Shown piece by piece: positions 17,831-26,678 of a stretch of 64,000 nucleotides of DNA (the stretch's first letter is position 1; the number at the start of each line of letters is the position of its first letter). Origin of the DNA: Dictyobacter kobayashii. GTDB taxonomy: Bacteria > Chloroflexota > Ktedonobacteria > Ktedonobacterales > Ktedonobacteraceae. Under the pieces are notes generated by a model. It saw nothing but the letters and a program-made list of their open reading frames with translations, searched no databases and had not been told where the DNA came from. Location of the stretch: NCBI RefSeq assembly GCF_003967555.1, contig NZ_BIFS01000002.1:2604001-2668000 (forward strand), in the 5' to 3' direction. The translations under genes were made by a program, and so were the position numbers.

Positions 17831-19326
17831 TTATGAGCGCTGTGCGCCTTCGAGCGGTGGAGCTACGCTGACACCGAGGCCCTGAGCGATGCGGCTACCG
17901 AGGTCCTGATCAACCTGGAGCCAGAGCTTAATGGCGCGTTCCTGGATCGCAGGATCGACATCCTGGCCCATATGACCAACGATGTTGCTGACCAGGTGGT
18001 CCCGATCAGTCTGTGACAGAATCTTGCGATAGAGGGTACCGGCCTGACCGAAATCGTCATCTTCCGCATGCAACGTGTAGGCGCTGCGGACAAGCTCGCC
18101 GTTGGACTCCCAACTGGGCTCGATGATGCTGGGATCGGCCTTTGGACCACCAAAGCTATTTGGTGCATAGACAGGCTGGTTGCCGTTATGGCGATAGCGC
18201 ATGGCGCCGTCTTTATTATAGCTATGAACCTCGTTATGCGGCTGGTTGACTGGCAACTGCAGGTAGTTGGGTCCAATGCGATAGCGATGTGTATCGGGAT
18301 AGCTAAAGAGACGACCGAGCAACATTTTGTCCGGGCTGGGTCCAATGCCAGGGACCATATTGGAAGGCTCAAACGAGGCCTGCTCGATCTCGGCAAAGAA
18401 ATTCTCTGGATTGCGGTCCAACACCAGGCGACCAACCTGGATGGGTGGATAATCGCTGTGTGGCCAGACCTTGGTCAGATCAAACGGATTGAAGCGATAA
18501 TTGGTCGCATCCGCAAATGGCATGATCTGCATTTCCAGATTCCAGACCGGGAAGTCCTTTTTATTGATCGACTCGCGCAGGTCGCGACGATGGTAGTCAG
18601 GGTCCTGTGAGACCATGGCTTTGGCATCGGCATCGGTGAAGTTCTCAATGCCCTGTGCGGTTTTAAAGTGATATTTGACCCAGAACTTCTCGCCGCTTGC
18701 ATTGATCCACATAAAGGTGTGGCTACCATAGCCATTCATATGGCGGTAGGTACGTGGAGTGCCGCGATCAGACATCAGGAATGTTACCTGGTGAATCGCC
18801 TCGGGAGACAGGGACCAGAAATCCCACTGCGCATTGTTGCTACGCATATCTGTATCTGGCATGCGCTTCTGCGAATGGATGAAGTCCTGGAATTTTGAAG
18901 GGTCGCGCACAAAGAAGATCGGTGTATTGTTACCGACCAGATCGTAGTTACCCTGTTCGGTATAGAACTTAAGGGCGAAGCCACGAGGATCGCGTACTGT
19001 ATCAGCCGAACCTAATTCACCGGCCACGGTAGAGAAGCGTGCCAGCACAGGTGTACGCTTGCCGACCTGGTTAAGGAAGGCCGCGCTGGTCCATTGTGTG
19101 ACATCGCAGTGACCTCGAAATAGCCAAATGCTCCACTTCCTTTGGCATGCACAACACGTTCTGGTACGCGCTCGCGGTTAAACTGAGCCATCTTCTGGAT
19201 GACGTAATGGTCTTGTAAGACCAGGGGTCCATTAGGACCTACCGAGAGCGAATATTCATCACTGGTCGCGGGAATGCCAGCATCAGTGGTAGTAACGGGT
19301 GGTCGTTTTTCAAAATTGTCGCTCAC
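17831..19326 (-). CDS. katA: Monofunctional heme catalase, with one frame break
   Basis: Dismutates hydrogen peroxide in the cytoplasm. The protein (498 aa after restoring one base) is of small-subunit clade length. Visible are VVHAKGSGAFGYFEVT (catalytic His in VHAKG), the substrate-channel segment LARFSTVAGELGSADTVRDP, FYTEQGNYDLVGNNTP (catalytic Asn), and the proximal-heme region with RLFSYPDTHRYRIGPNY (Tyr heme ligand). The break is near 19107-19111, where GYFEVT must continue as DVTQWTSAAFLN. The start is a GTG at 19326 with GGAGGT seven bases upstream; upstream codons in the same frame show no conservation. Lies convergent with the Gfo/Idh gene. Confidence 0.93.
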
Positions 19327-19822
19327 TTCTACCTCCAATTTACTATATGGCACCGGTTGAAGCATTTGTATCAGGCGAATTGCTACAGCACGATGTCTTT
19401 TTCCTAGGATCGATTCATATATCGTGAATCTGACCTGCTTGCTGAGGCCTTTGGGATAAGGCTGCAAACATTTCCATGTATATCCATGTATAATGCGCGC
19501 TAGTCTCAGTATTAACCGGTTGTAATTTTCTAAACCCTGAGCACCCTGTTTCAAAATGTTACAGGCCTCATTTCATTCTAGCAGATAATCATGTCGAGAT
19601 GCAAGAATATACTCTGAGCGTAAAATTCCTGGTGAGTTTAAATGATTATCACCGACCTGTTTAAACTGCTTTTGGTGTGGGGTGATGGTTTAACTATAAC
19701 GGTTTGACTACATTTAGACGCATCGTTTACAAACATCAGGTAATTAAGCTATATAGTGTTTACTCTCATTTAATAATTTCGGTTTCATACGCTGCACCGC
19801 ATCCCGGCCAGCGGTGTAGTAG
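19327..19822. other. Intergenic region upstream of catalase
   Basis: About 495 bp between the catalase start and the P450 stop codon. It presumably holds the catalase promoter and a terminator for the P450, but I find no clear hairpin, no obvious PerR or OxyR box and no gene. Confidence 0.45.
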
Positions 19823-21201
19823 CTAAACCTCTTGAGCAACAGGGATAAGTGTATCGTTAGCTTCCAGGCGCATCGGCATACCATACCGGGGGCGTAGCGT
19901 CACCAATGGCTGAAAAACGATGCGTGCGCCGGGTGCCAGCTGTGGCACATAGCGCTGGAGAATGGTGGCCAGCAAGAGCTTTGTTTCCAACTGCGCGAAA
20001 GGCATCCCGATACAGATGCGGGGTCCCAGGCCAAAGGGGAAGTAGGCTCCCTGCGGAATCTGCTGCCCCTGCTGCTTATCCCAGCGCTCGGGCCTGAAAT
20101 TTTCAGGATCACCCCAGATGTCCGGCAAATTGTGTACCACCCACTGGCTGAGGATCGCAATTGTCCCTGCTGGAATGTGATAGCCATCCAACTCGAAATC
20201 CTCCAGGGCCATGCGTGCCTGCCGCCAGGCTGGTGGATAGAAGCGCCAGGCCTCATTGATGACACTTTCCAGGTAGGGTAAGGCTGGCAAATCGTCCAGA
20301 GTAGGGGTCCGACCTGCCAGCACTGTTTGTAGCTCGGCCAGTAGTTTGGCGCGCACATGTGGATGCTGTGAAAGCAGATACAGAGTCCAGGATAATGTAT
20401 TCTGGGCCGTCTCATGGCCGGCCGCCACAAAGGTCAGCACATGATCGTGGATCTGTTTATCCGACATTGCCCGGCCTCATCTTTCTGGGCTGCCAGCAAC
20501 ATCGAGAGCACATCACCGGTATCATGATCTGCTCGCCGTCGCTGCTCGATCAAGCCATAGATAAATGTATCGATCACCTGTGTCTCTTTTTCCTGCTCGC
20601 GTTGCGCGGAGAGCGAGGGCGAGGGAGTAAAGATCCCCATCAACGATGTGCGTTGTGGGCCATTGCTGATAACGACATCAAAGGCATGGCCCAGTTGTTT
20701 GGTCTGCTCAATCGAATCGACATCGAAGAGCGTCTTGGTAATGATGCGCAGGGTCAGATACTGCATCTCGCTGGCCATATTGACTACTGAGCCAGGGCGC
20801 CAGGAATCTAGCATCTCCTGTGCGTAGCGCGTCATGGTGGTCGCATAGCTATCCACGCGATGCTTATGGAAGGCTGGCTGTACCAGGCGACGCTGCTGGC
20901 GATGCTGTTCTCCATCGATGGTCAGCAGACCATCTCCTAGAAAGAGCTTCAGTCCAGCGCCAGTGGCCGTGCCCGGCTTAATAAAGTTGCGTGGATGCTC
21001 AACCAGAAAATAGCGAATATGTTCGGGCCGGAAACAAAAAAGGACCGGGCGTTTCCCAACCATAACGGTGGTCATACCCCCATAGCTACGCTCCAATTCC
21101 CGAAAGAATTTCAATGGCCGCCGTTGAAATTCAAGTAGACTCCCCACAAACGGTAACCCTTTAGGACCCGGCGGGAGCGATGTCGCTGGCAGATTACTCA
21201 T
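19823..21201 (-). CDS. Cytochrome P450, with one frame break
   Basis: A heme-thiolate monooxygenase of 459 aa once one G is restored at 20470-20472. The N-terminal part begins with the proline-rich LPPGPKGLPFVGSLLEF. Further on are the I-helix motif FVAAGHETAQNTLSW (A-G-x-E-T oxygen-binding groove), the K-helix ExxR as EAWR, the meander motif ENFRPERW, and the heme loop FGLGPRICIGMPFAQLE with the axial Cys. There is no N-terminal membrane anchor, so it is soluble. It follows the phosphomannose-isomerase-like gene by 51 bp on the same strand, suggesting co-transcription. The redox partner is not in the window; substrate unknown (the sequence style resembles fatty-acid or terpenoid P450s). Confidence 0.9.
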
Positions 21202-21252
21202 TGTATATTGACTCCAGAATCTTTGATGAATGATGGAAAACAGGCATCAGGA

Positions 21253-22478
21253 CTATTTCGATAATGAAGGCATCTCGCTGTTGCCCGGATTGAAGTGTTT
21301 CAGGATGACCAGGGGCTCGGTTGAGCTGTGGTTGCTCAAGGTGACACCTTGCTGGGCGGCTGGCAGGGAGACAAAGAACTCGTCCTCGGTCATCTCGCCA
21401 AAGCGGATCAGCGAGGGCGCGGAGATCGGGTGTTTGCCAATGCGTCCATAACCCTGTACGCAGATCAGGCCATAGGCCCCACGTCCCGCAAGGTAACGCT
21501 GCGGCCGGGTTGTACGGTGACCTCTTTCGCGCTAAAGAAGTCGCTGCCATAGACGATCCAGCGCTCATCATAACCTTCTGCCCGCATCTCATCCTCTGAC
21601 CGAGCCGCGATAGGCGTATGGAAACGCTGCTCTTTAAACTGTGGATCGACATTGGCCTCCCAATCCAGGAGCGACAGGATATAGTCGTAATCTTCCCATT
21701 TATCTTCGGGCACATCTTTGACCAGCATGGAGCGATCAATGACCTGGAAATCGGCGATCAATGACTGCCACATGGAAGAGACATCGCTGGCCCGTTGCGG
21801 CTCATAGGTACAGAGTGTGCCCGGAGCATGGAGTATACCGGTCGGCACATCCCAGCCAGTACCAGTGGTCAGCCGATAGGCCTTTGAGAGCTGGAGGATG
21901 CCATTATCGCCCTCATCCCAGCGTTTCAAGCAGTCTACGACCTGGTCTTTGGTGGTCCCGGGCTCCAGGCCGAAAAAAGTATAGGGAAAAGCATCGAGGG
22001 CGAAATTATACTGGGCCGGAAAATAATAGGCCTCAGGCTTCCCGACGCGTCCAACGTCGGCGGCCCGCTCATCATTCTGGTGCATATGGAATGGTAGTGG
22101 ATGCATATTATCGAAGAATTTACTGAACATGACCCAGCCACCATAGCGCGCAATGGCCTCCTCGCCCAATATCTCAGTGCCGAGCAGCGTCAGGGCATCC
22201 CGCAATAGCACCCTCTGCTTATCGATGGCGATAAAGCTCAAACCCTCATGCTCGCTGGTCAAGGGACCATTATCGGCCTTAACGGTCGATGCGAGCCAGC
22301 GCTCATCGATACCGCCGCGATGAGCACCGAAGGCATACAGGTCGCTAGAATGCAGGCGTAAACGGCGACCGGGTATACAGAAGACGCGCGGCACCCAGGT
22401 TGGGGTCAGGCGTACAATGCCTTCCCCCTCATCAAACGCCTGGCTGGCCAATTGTAATATCTGCTGATCTGTTGGCAT
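21253..22478 (-). CDS. Class I phosphomannose-isomerase-like cupin protein, with one frame break
   Basis: A zinc-cupin protein of 408 aa after adding one G at 21477-21480; the repaired C-terminus reads GAYGLICVQGYGRIG and ends at a TAG at 21253. Type I mannose-6-phosphate isomerase features are visible: HPLPFHMHQNDERA followed by GKPEAYYFP (metal-binding His-x-His and Glu), and TGWDVPTGILHAPG (fourth ligand His). The N-terminal 100 residues differ from the E. coli enzyme. It could interconvert mannose-6-P and fructose-6-P or act on a related sugar; the surroundings (P450, no other mannose genes) do not settle this. First gene of the pair with the P450. Confidence 0.7.
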
Positions 22479-22646
22479 GGCTGTACTCTTTCATCCTTGT
22501 CGTGACAGTAAAAATCCATGACTCTATTCATAATTGTACCGTTATTGACGTATTAAGCAAGGCTTCTATGTAGGTAAAGGCATGAAATGCGAAATACCCG
22601 CCTGCATTTACACATGCAGGCGGGTAGCAGGTGATTGGAAGTTTGA

Positions 22647-23204
22647 TTAGGAGCGGCGCTGGCGGCGCGTTGTGACATATTCGCGGCGGCTGGGAACATT
22701 AGAGAAGAAGATGACGCGAACCAGGGAGACAATGCCCCAGGCGATCAAAGCATAGATCAGCATGGCCAGAATAGTCGAGATCTCAAAGACGCCAGCGCTA
22801 CCGATCGTCTGATCATTAAAGATACCATTAAAAATGGTGACGAAGGGATGGCTAAGATCATAGAGGAATCTGATGAATGAGCTCGCCTCGCTAGCGCCAA
22901 AGAGGCGGAAGAGGAAGCGCAGTCCCAGTACAACCTCCAGCACGCCCAGCAAGAAGTAGATCACCGACGTAATCCAGTAGCGCGTATTGATCATACTCTG
23001 GTTGAAGTCGCGATAGACCTCTTTCCGCTTCTGGACCTGATTGCCTGCCGGGTCCTGGTACGTTTGCTGCTGGCGCTGCATATAGGCATTGCCCTGATTG
23101 ATATTCTGCTCTGTAGTTGAATCATAGTCCTGATAAGGAGGATATGACCCCTGTTGCTGATTAGGATACTGAGGATCATTATTGTAATAAGGCTGATTAG
23201 GCAT
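22647..23204 (-). CDS. YggT-family membrane protein
   Basis: A 185-aa protein. The first 70 residues are a polar Tyr/Gln/Pro/Asn-rich region without structure signals (MPNQPYYNNDPQYPNQQQ). After RYWITSVIYFLLGVLEVVLG come two or three TM helices including the YggT-type loop LRFLFRLFGASEASSFIRFLYDLSHPF and a last helix around MLIYALIAWGIVSLVRV. YggT proteins are linked to osmotic response or to membrane/division complexes; the function is not settled. The start is fixed by AAAGGAGGT upstream of the ATG. The C-terminus is strongly basic (RRQRRS). Confidence 0.85.
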   Translation of the reverse strand: MPNQPYYNNDPQYPNQQQGSYPPYQDYDSTTEQNINQGNAYMQRQQQTYQDPAGNQVQKRKEVYRDFNQSMINTRYWITSVIYFLLGVLEVVLGLRFLFRLFGASEASSFIRFLYDLSHPFVTIFNGIFNDQTIGSAGVFEISTILAMLIYALIAWGIVSLVRVIFFSNVPSRREYVTTRRQRRS

Positions 23205-23440
23205 TGAATGACCTCCTTTGTCAAATTTATCTGACAGGAACTGTCAGCAAAATCTTTGATGCCTGATACATCGAGTGAATAAGAGCATGTAGATATAAAG
23301 GAAAAGCTCTTTTATAATACGTATGAGGTCGCTGTAAAGAAACGTATTCCATCTCACCGCATATTTTTGAGCACATACTCTGTTGTGGTAACGAGTGGCT
23401 GAGCATGTTCGTAACCAGAGGAGGTGCAGGGTGGCTGTCA

Positions 23441-24691
23441 TTATGTAGAGGGTGGTCCATAAATACGGTGGGCCATCTCTTCTACTTTGAGCATCACATC
23501 TTTCATGACTGGCTTGTTGGTGAAGAAGAGTACCTCGCTGGCAATACCCTGGAAGTCTTCTTCGGTGACGTTCAGACCCTTATAGACGAGCAGGAGCAGA
23601 TGCGAGCAGTTAGCTGCCCGTACTTTTTCTAATTTGCGGCGCAGGTAGTCGGGATGCCAGAAGCCAACCAGCTCAACCAGGATGCGGCGCTGCTCGTCAC
23701 GTGTATCGATCAGTACAAAGTCAGGCACCATCACAGTATCGCCCAGCAGTAGTAGCTCGGTTTCACGCAGGAGACGCCATTTACCGCGCCGCGCGCCAAT
23801 TTTTTGGGCAAAATCAGCGGCGAAATCGGCTTCCAGGCGGCTATCAAAGGTGTCCGAGCGTTTGAAATGGGATTGCAGATCGCTGTTCGCGGCATCCAGT
23901 TGATAGTTCATCGCGCCCCGTCCCTGGGGAGGATAGACGGTGGCTTGCATCTTCCATTGTTGGCACAGGAAGAGGGCGGGCAAAAAGGCGGCCATTTGCC
24001 GTCCATAGCGCAGCGTGGCGCCCACAAAGGGAGAAATTGGACCATCCAGCTCAATATGATAACCACCATCGGGCCTGGCCTGCGCCGCAAACATCAGCTT
24101 AAATAGCTTGATAAATTTCCAGAGATCTTTATAGTTATCGGAGACCTCGATTGTAAGTTGAGAGGCCCAGTAGAGTACGCCACGTGTCAATTCCAGATTA
24201 TAGCGCGCGAGCAGTGAGACAGGGGTCCAGTCGGGACCTGTATCGCTCAGACGATATGAGGCGTGCCGATCGGCAAATAGTAACTCCTCCACATCATCAG
24301 CGCTGAGCTGCAAATTGCTGGCGACCGATTGCAGTACACCCTCGCGTGACACCGGATGCAGCATGTCGCTACTGGAGAAGACCGGTCCATAGGCAAACAT
24401 CGTCTCACGTACCACGGTCGGCGTATGTGGGGCCTGAACGGGCGTAAAGGTCGCGCCATCGGTCAACACCTTGGCTAGCCCGCGCACCAATATATAATCG
24501 AGGCGTGGACCGATATAGGTAGTCAGAGCCTGTTCCCAACACTCTTGTGGTTGTCCCAGCTGAGATCGAAAAAGCTCAATCAGCTCCTGCGCAGTAGCCT
24601 GTAGCGCACCGTCCTGCGGATCTACCAGTGCCACCGAGACATGTTGACCCTGAAAGCGCAACAGGGGACGGATCAGATCACTCGTCAACAT
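23441..24691 (-). CDS. DUF790 / Bax1-type nuclease partner of XPB helicase
   Basis: A 416-aa protein of the DUF790 family, whose archaeal member Bax1 binds XPB and cuts DNA in a helicase-nuclease complex. The N-terminus LTSDLIRPLLRFQG and the central HTH-like LSADDVEELLFADR match the family. The C-terminal nuclease core shows VMVPDFVLIDTRDEQRRILV and then ELVGFWHPDYLRRKL, which I read as the PD-(D/E)xK-like site, followed by LLLLVYKGLN. Its ATG directly follows the helicase TGA with no intervening base, so the two are co-translated. The role in nucleotide excision repair or fork processing is inferred from the archaeal pair. Confidence 0.85.
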   Translation of the reverse strand: MLTSDLIRPLLRFQGQHVSVALVDPQDGALQATAQELIELFRSQLGQPQECWEQALTTYIGPRLDYILVRGLAKVLTDGATFTPVQAPHTPTVVRETMFAYGPVFSSSDMLHPVSREGVLQSVASNLQLSADDVEELLFADRHASYRLSDTGPDWTPVSLLARYNLELTRGVLYWASQLTIEVSDNYKDLWKFIKLFKLMFAAQARPDGGYHIELDGPISPFVGATLRYGRQMAAFLPALFLCQQWKMQATVYPPQGRGAMNYQLDAANSDLQSHFKRSDTFDSRLEADFAADFAQKIGARRGKWRLLRETELLLLGDTVMVPDFVLIDTRDEQRRILVELVGFWHPDYLRRKLEKVRAANCSHLLLLVYKGLNVTEEDFQGIASEVLFFTNKPVMKDVMLKVEEMAHRIYGPPST

Positions 24692-26119
24692 TCAGCATTC
24701 TTCTTTCGGTACACGGCGACGCTGAGCCTTACTCTCCTCGATCGTCTTACGAGCCAGAATCTCAAACAATACCGCCTGCTTCAACTCTTTCTTGCGCAAA
24801 ATACGGCCAAGGCGCTGAATATATTCGCGCTTACTGGAGCTACCGCCCAGGACAATTGCCACCTTGGCCTCAGGTACATCGATGCCCTCATTCAGGACTT
24901 TGGCGGTGATCAGGGCGCGATAGTGACCCGCCTGAAAAGACTCCAAAATATGCTTACGCTCAGCCACTCCGGTCTCGTGGGTAATAGCGGGAATCAGGTA
25001 CTGGCGAGAGAGCTGGTAAGCCAGCGCATTTGACTCAGTAAAAATCAGGATACGCTCATGGGCGTACTCGCGCAGGAGCTGCTCTAACATCGATAATTTT
25101 TCCTGGCAGCCCTCAATGATTTCCCAGAGACGTTGGCGGGCCAATAAAGCCTGGCGAGCCTGCGTATCAAAGGCCGATAAGCGGAAGAGCTCGTGCAGCC
25201 AGTTGGGACCATGGGTGCTGCGTAAGCGACGTTCCCGAATGTACGAAGTATAAATATCGTGGGTCGTATCGTACTCGGCCCGCTCGGTGGGTGTGAGATT
25301 CACGCGAATACGCTGGGTCCGATAGTCTGCTAACTGTTTGCCCAGTAGCTCCTCAATGCGCTTTGTATAGACAATCGGACCCAGCAGATCAGCCAGCCGC
25401 CAGCGCTCCCCCAGTTGTTCCTCTTCTGCGGGATACGTCGCCGTCAGGCCTAGCCGATAGGGAGCGGGTGTCATCAAGGCCGCCTCACCCCAGGTTTTGG
25501 CTGGCAGATGGTGGACCTCATCACAGATCAACAGCCGAAACTCGTTGCCATGTTCGGCCATCAAGTCTCCGGCCGAATGGTAGGTTGTAACAGTGATGGG
25601 CAGAATCTTTTTCTCCGCGTGATAATAGACGCCGATCTCAGTCTGGAACATATTTGTCAGTACCACATACCACTGATACAGCAAGCTCACCGTAGAGACC
25701 AGGACAACGGTCGAAGCATTTACCTTCTGCATCGCATGCAGGGCGATGAAGGTCTTACCCGCGCCCGTAGGAATAACCACACTCCCACGCTTTTCTGCTG
25801 CGAGCCAGGCCTCTAATGCCTCAAGCTGGTAATCATGGGGCTCACGAGGATCATGCAGGGAGAGCTTCAGCCGCTGCCAGCGCGCCACCTGATTCCGAAG
25901 CTTGTTTTCTTGTAACCAGGGAAGCAGACCTGCATAATGGTAGGCCTCACAGCGCCAGCGATTGTGCACAAACTGAAACGGGGGTGGTGCCTCAAATGTC
26001 TCCGGGACGCCTTGCAACACCAGCGTTCCCCCTGGAAGAAGAGCGATGCTTTCATTCCCATAACATAGCAGAGCAGCTTGCAATTGTCCATAGAGGGAGG
26101 GGCGATTCCCATGCTTCAT
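24692..26119 (-). CDS. XPB/Rad25-like SF2 DNA helicase
   Basis: A 475-aa SF2 helicase. An N-terminal damage-recognition-like region precedes HDYQLEALEAWL (Q-like motif) and Walker A as VIPTGAGKTF, motif Ia LVSTVSLLYQW, motif II ICDEVHHLPA (DEVH, as in XPB), motif III RLGLTATY, a middle region with LTPTERAEYD, and motifs IV-VI ending in NEGIDVPEAKVAI and QRLGRILRK. I start at the ATG at 26119: upstream codons run into repeat DNA and encode no conserved sequence. That ATG lies inside a 12-bp-arm palindrome (26102-26128). It pairs with the Bax1-type gene downstream, with no gap. Confidence 0.9.
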   Translation of the reverse strand: MKHGNRPSLYGQLQAALLCYGNESIALLPGGTLVLQGVPETFEAPPPFQFVHNRWRCEAYHYAGLLPWLQENKLRNQVARWQRLKLSLHDPREPHDYQLEALEAWLAAEKRGSVVIPTGAGKTFIALHAMQKVNASTVVLVSTVSLLYQWYVVLTNMFQTEIGVYYHAEKKILPITVTTYHSAGDLMAEHGNEFRLLICDEVHHLPAKTWGEAALMTPAPYRLGLTATYPAEEEQLGERWRLADLLGPIVYTKRIEELLGKQLADYRTQRIRVNLTPTERAEYDTTHDIYTSYIRERRLRSTHGPNWLHELFRLSAFDTQARQALLARQRLWEIIEGCQEKLSMLEQLLREYAHERILIFTESNALAYQLSRQYLIPAITHETGVAERKHILESFQAGHYRALITAKVLNEGIDVPEAKVAIVLGGSSSKREYIQRLGRILRKKELKQAVLFEILARKTIEESKAQRRRVPKEEC

Positions 26120-26128
26120 GGGAATCGC
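26102..26128. promoter_or_regulatory. Palindrome covering the helicase start codon
   Basis: GCGATTCCCATG-CTT-CATGGGAATCGC, perfect 12-bp arms with a 3-nt loop. The helicase ATG lies in the right arm (26117-26119 on the plus strand), so the mRNA start would sit in a hairpin. No Shine-Dalgarno is evident. Confidence 0.6.
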
Positions 26129-26141
26129 TGCGTTTGTGTGC

Positions 26142-26484
26142 GTGCGTGCGCATGCGCGCCCGACCTTATATTTATATTGTTGCTGCAACGGTGCTGTGCA
26201 CCGTTGCAGCAACAATATAAATATATTGCTTATACAGCAATTGAGCAAAATGATTTATGTAATTTTTGACCTGTTTTGTTGGGAGGTGCAAATGTGCACA
26301 GAATGATTGCAGAAATAATATAAATATATTGCTTATACAGCAATTAAGTAATATGTTTTTTGTAAATTTTTATCCTGTTTTTATTAGAAATGTCTCTGCG
26401 ACCTGTTCTTATTGGAGGGCGAATGTGCGCATCGCGCACATTCGCCCTCCAATAAGAACAGGTCGGGCGCGAATGCGCACGCAC
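26142..26484. mobile_element. MITE-like element with terminal inverted repeats, long palindromes and direct repeats
   Basis: Terminal inverted repeats of 23 bp (26142-26164 and 26462-26484, 22 of 23 identical; GTGCGTGCGCAT...GCGCCCGAC) bound a 343-bp element. Inside the left end is a perfect inverted repeat with 28-bp arms (26167-26194, 26198-26225); inside the right end one with 31-bp arms (26400-26430, 26434-26464). Between them a direct repeat of about 63 bp occurs at 26214 and 26317 (first 29 bp identical). It encodes no transposase. It sits 22 bp from the helicase start and fills most of the gap before the phosphoesterase gene. Confidence 0.75.
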
Positions 26485-26678
26485 TCTTTATCTTTTAAAT
26501 CTTTAATTTCATGATCACTTAACATTCAGATAGCTATTATTTCATAAAAATATGTTACACTTGCTTAGTCACTTATAACAACCTATTATTGTTTGAGCTC
26601 ACTTTAGAATAATTGAATCTGATATCTCTTTCTATTACTGATTGTTGTAATTGTACTTTAGTCAAAAGGAGTTGCGTT

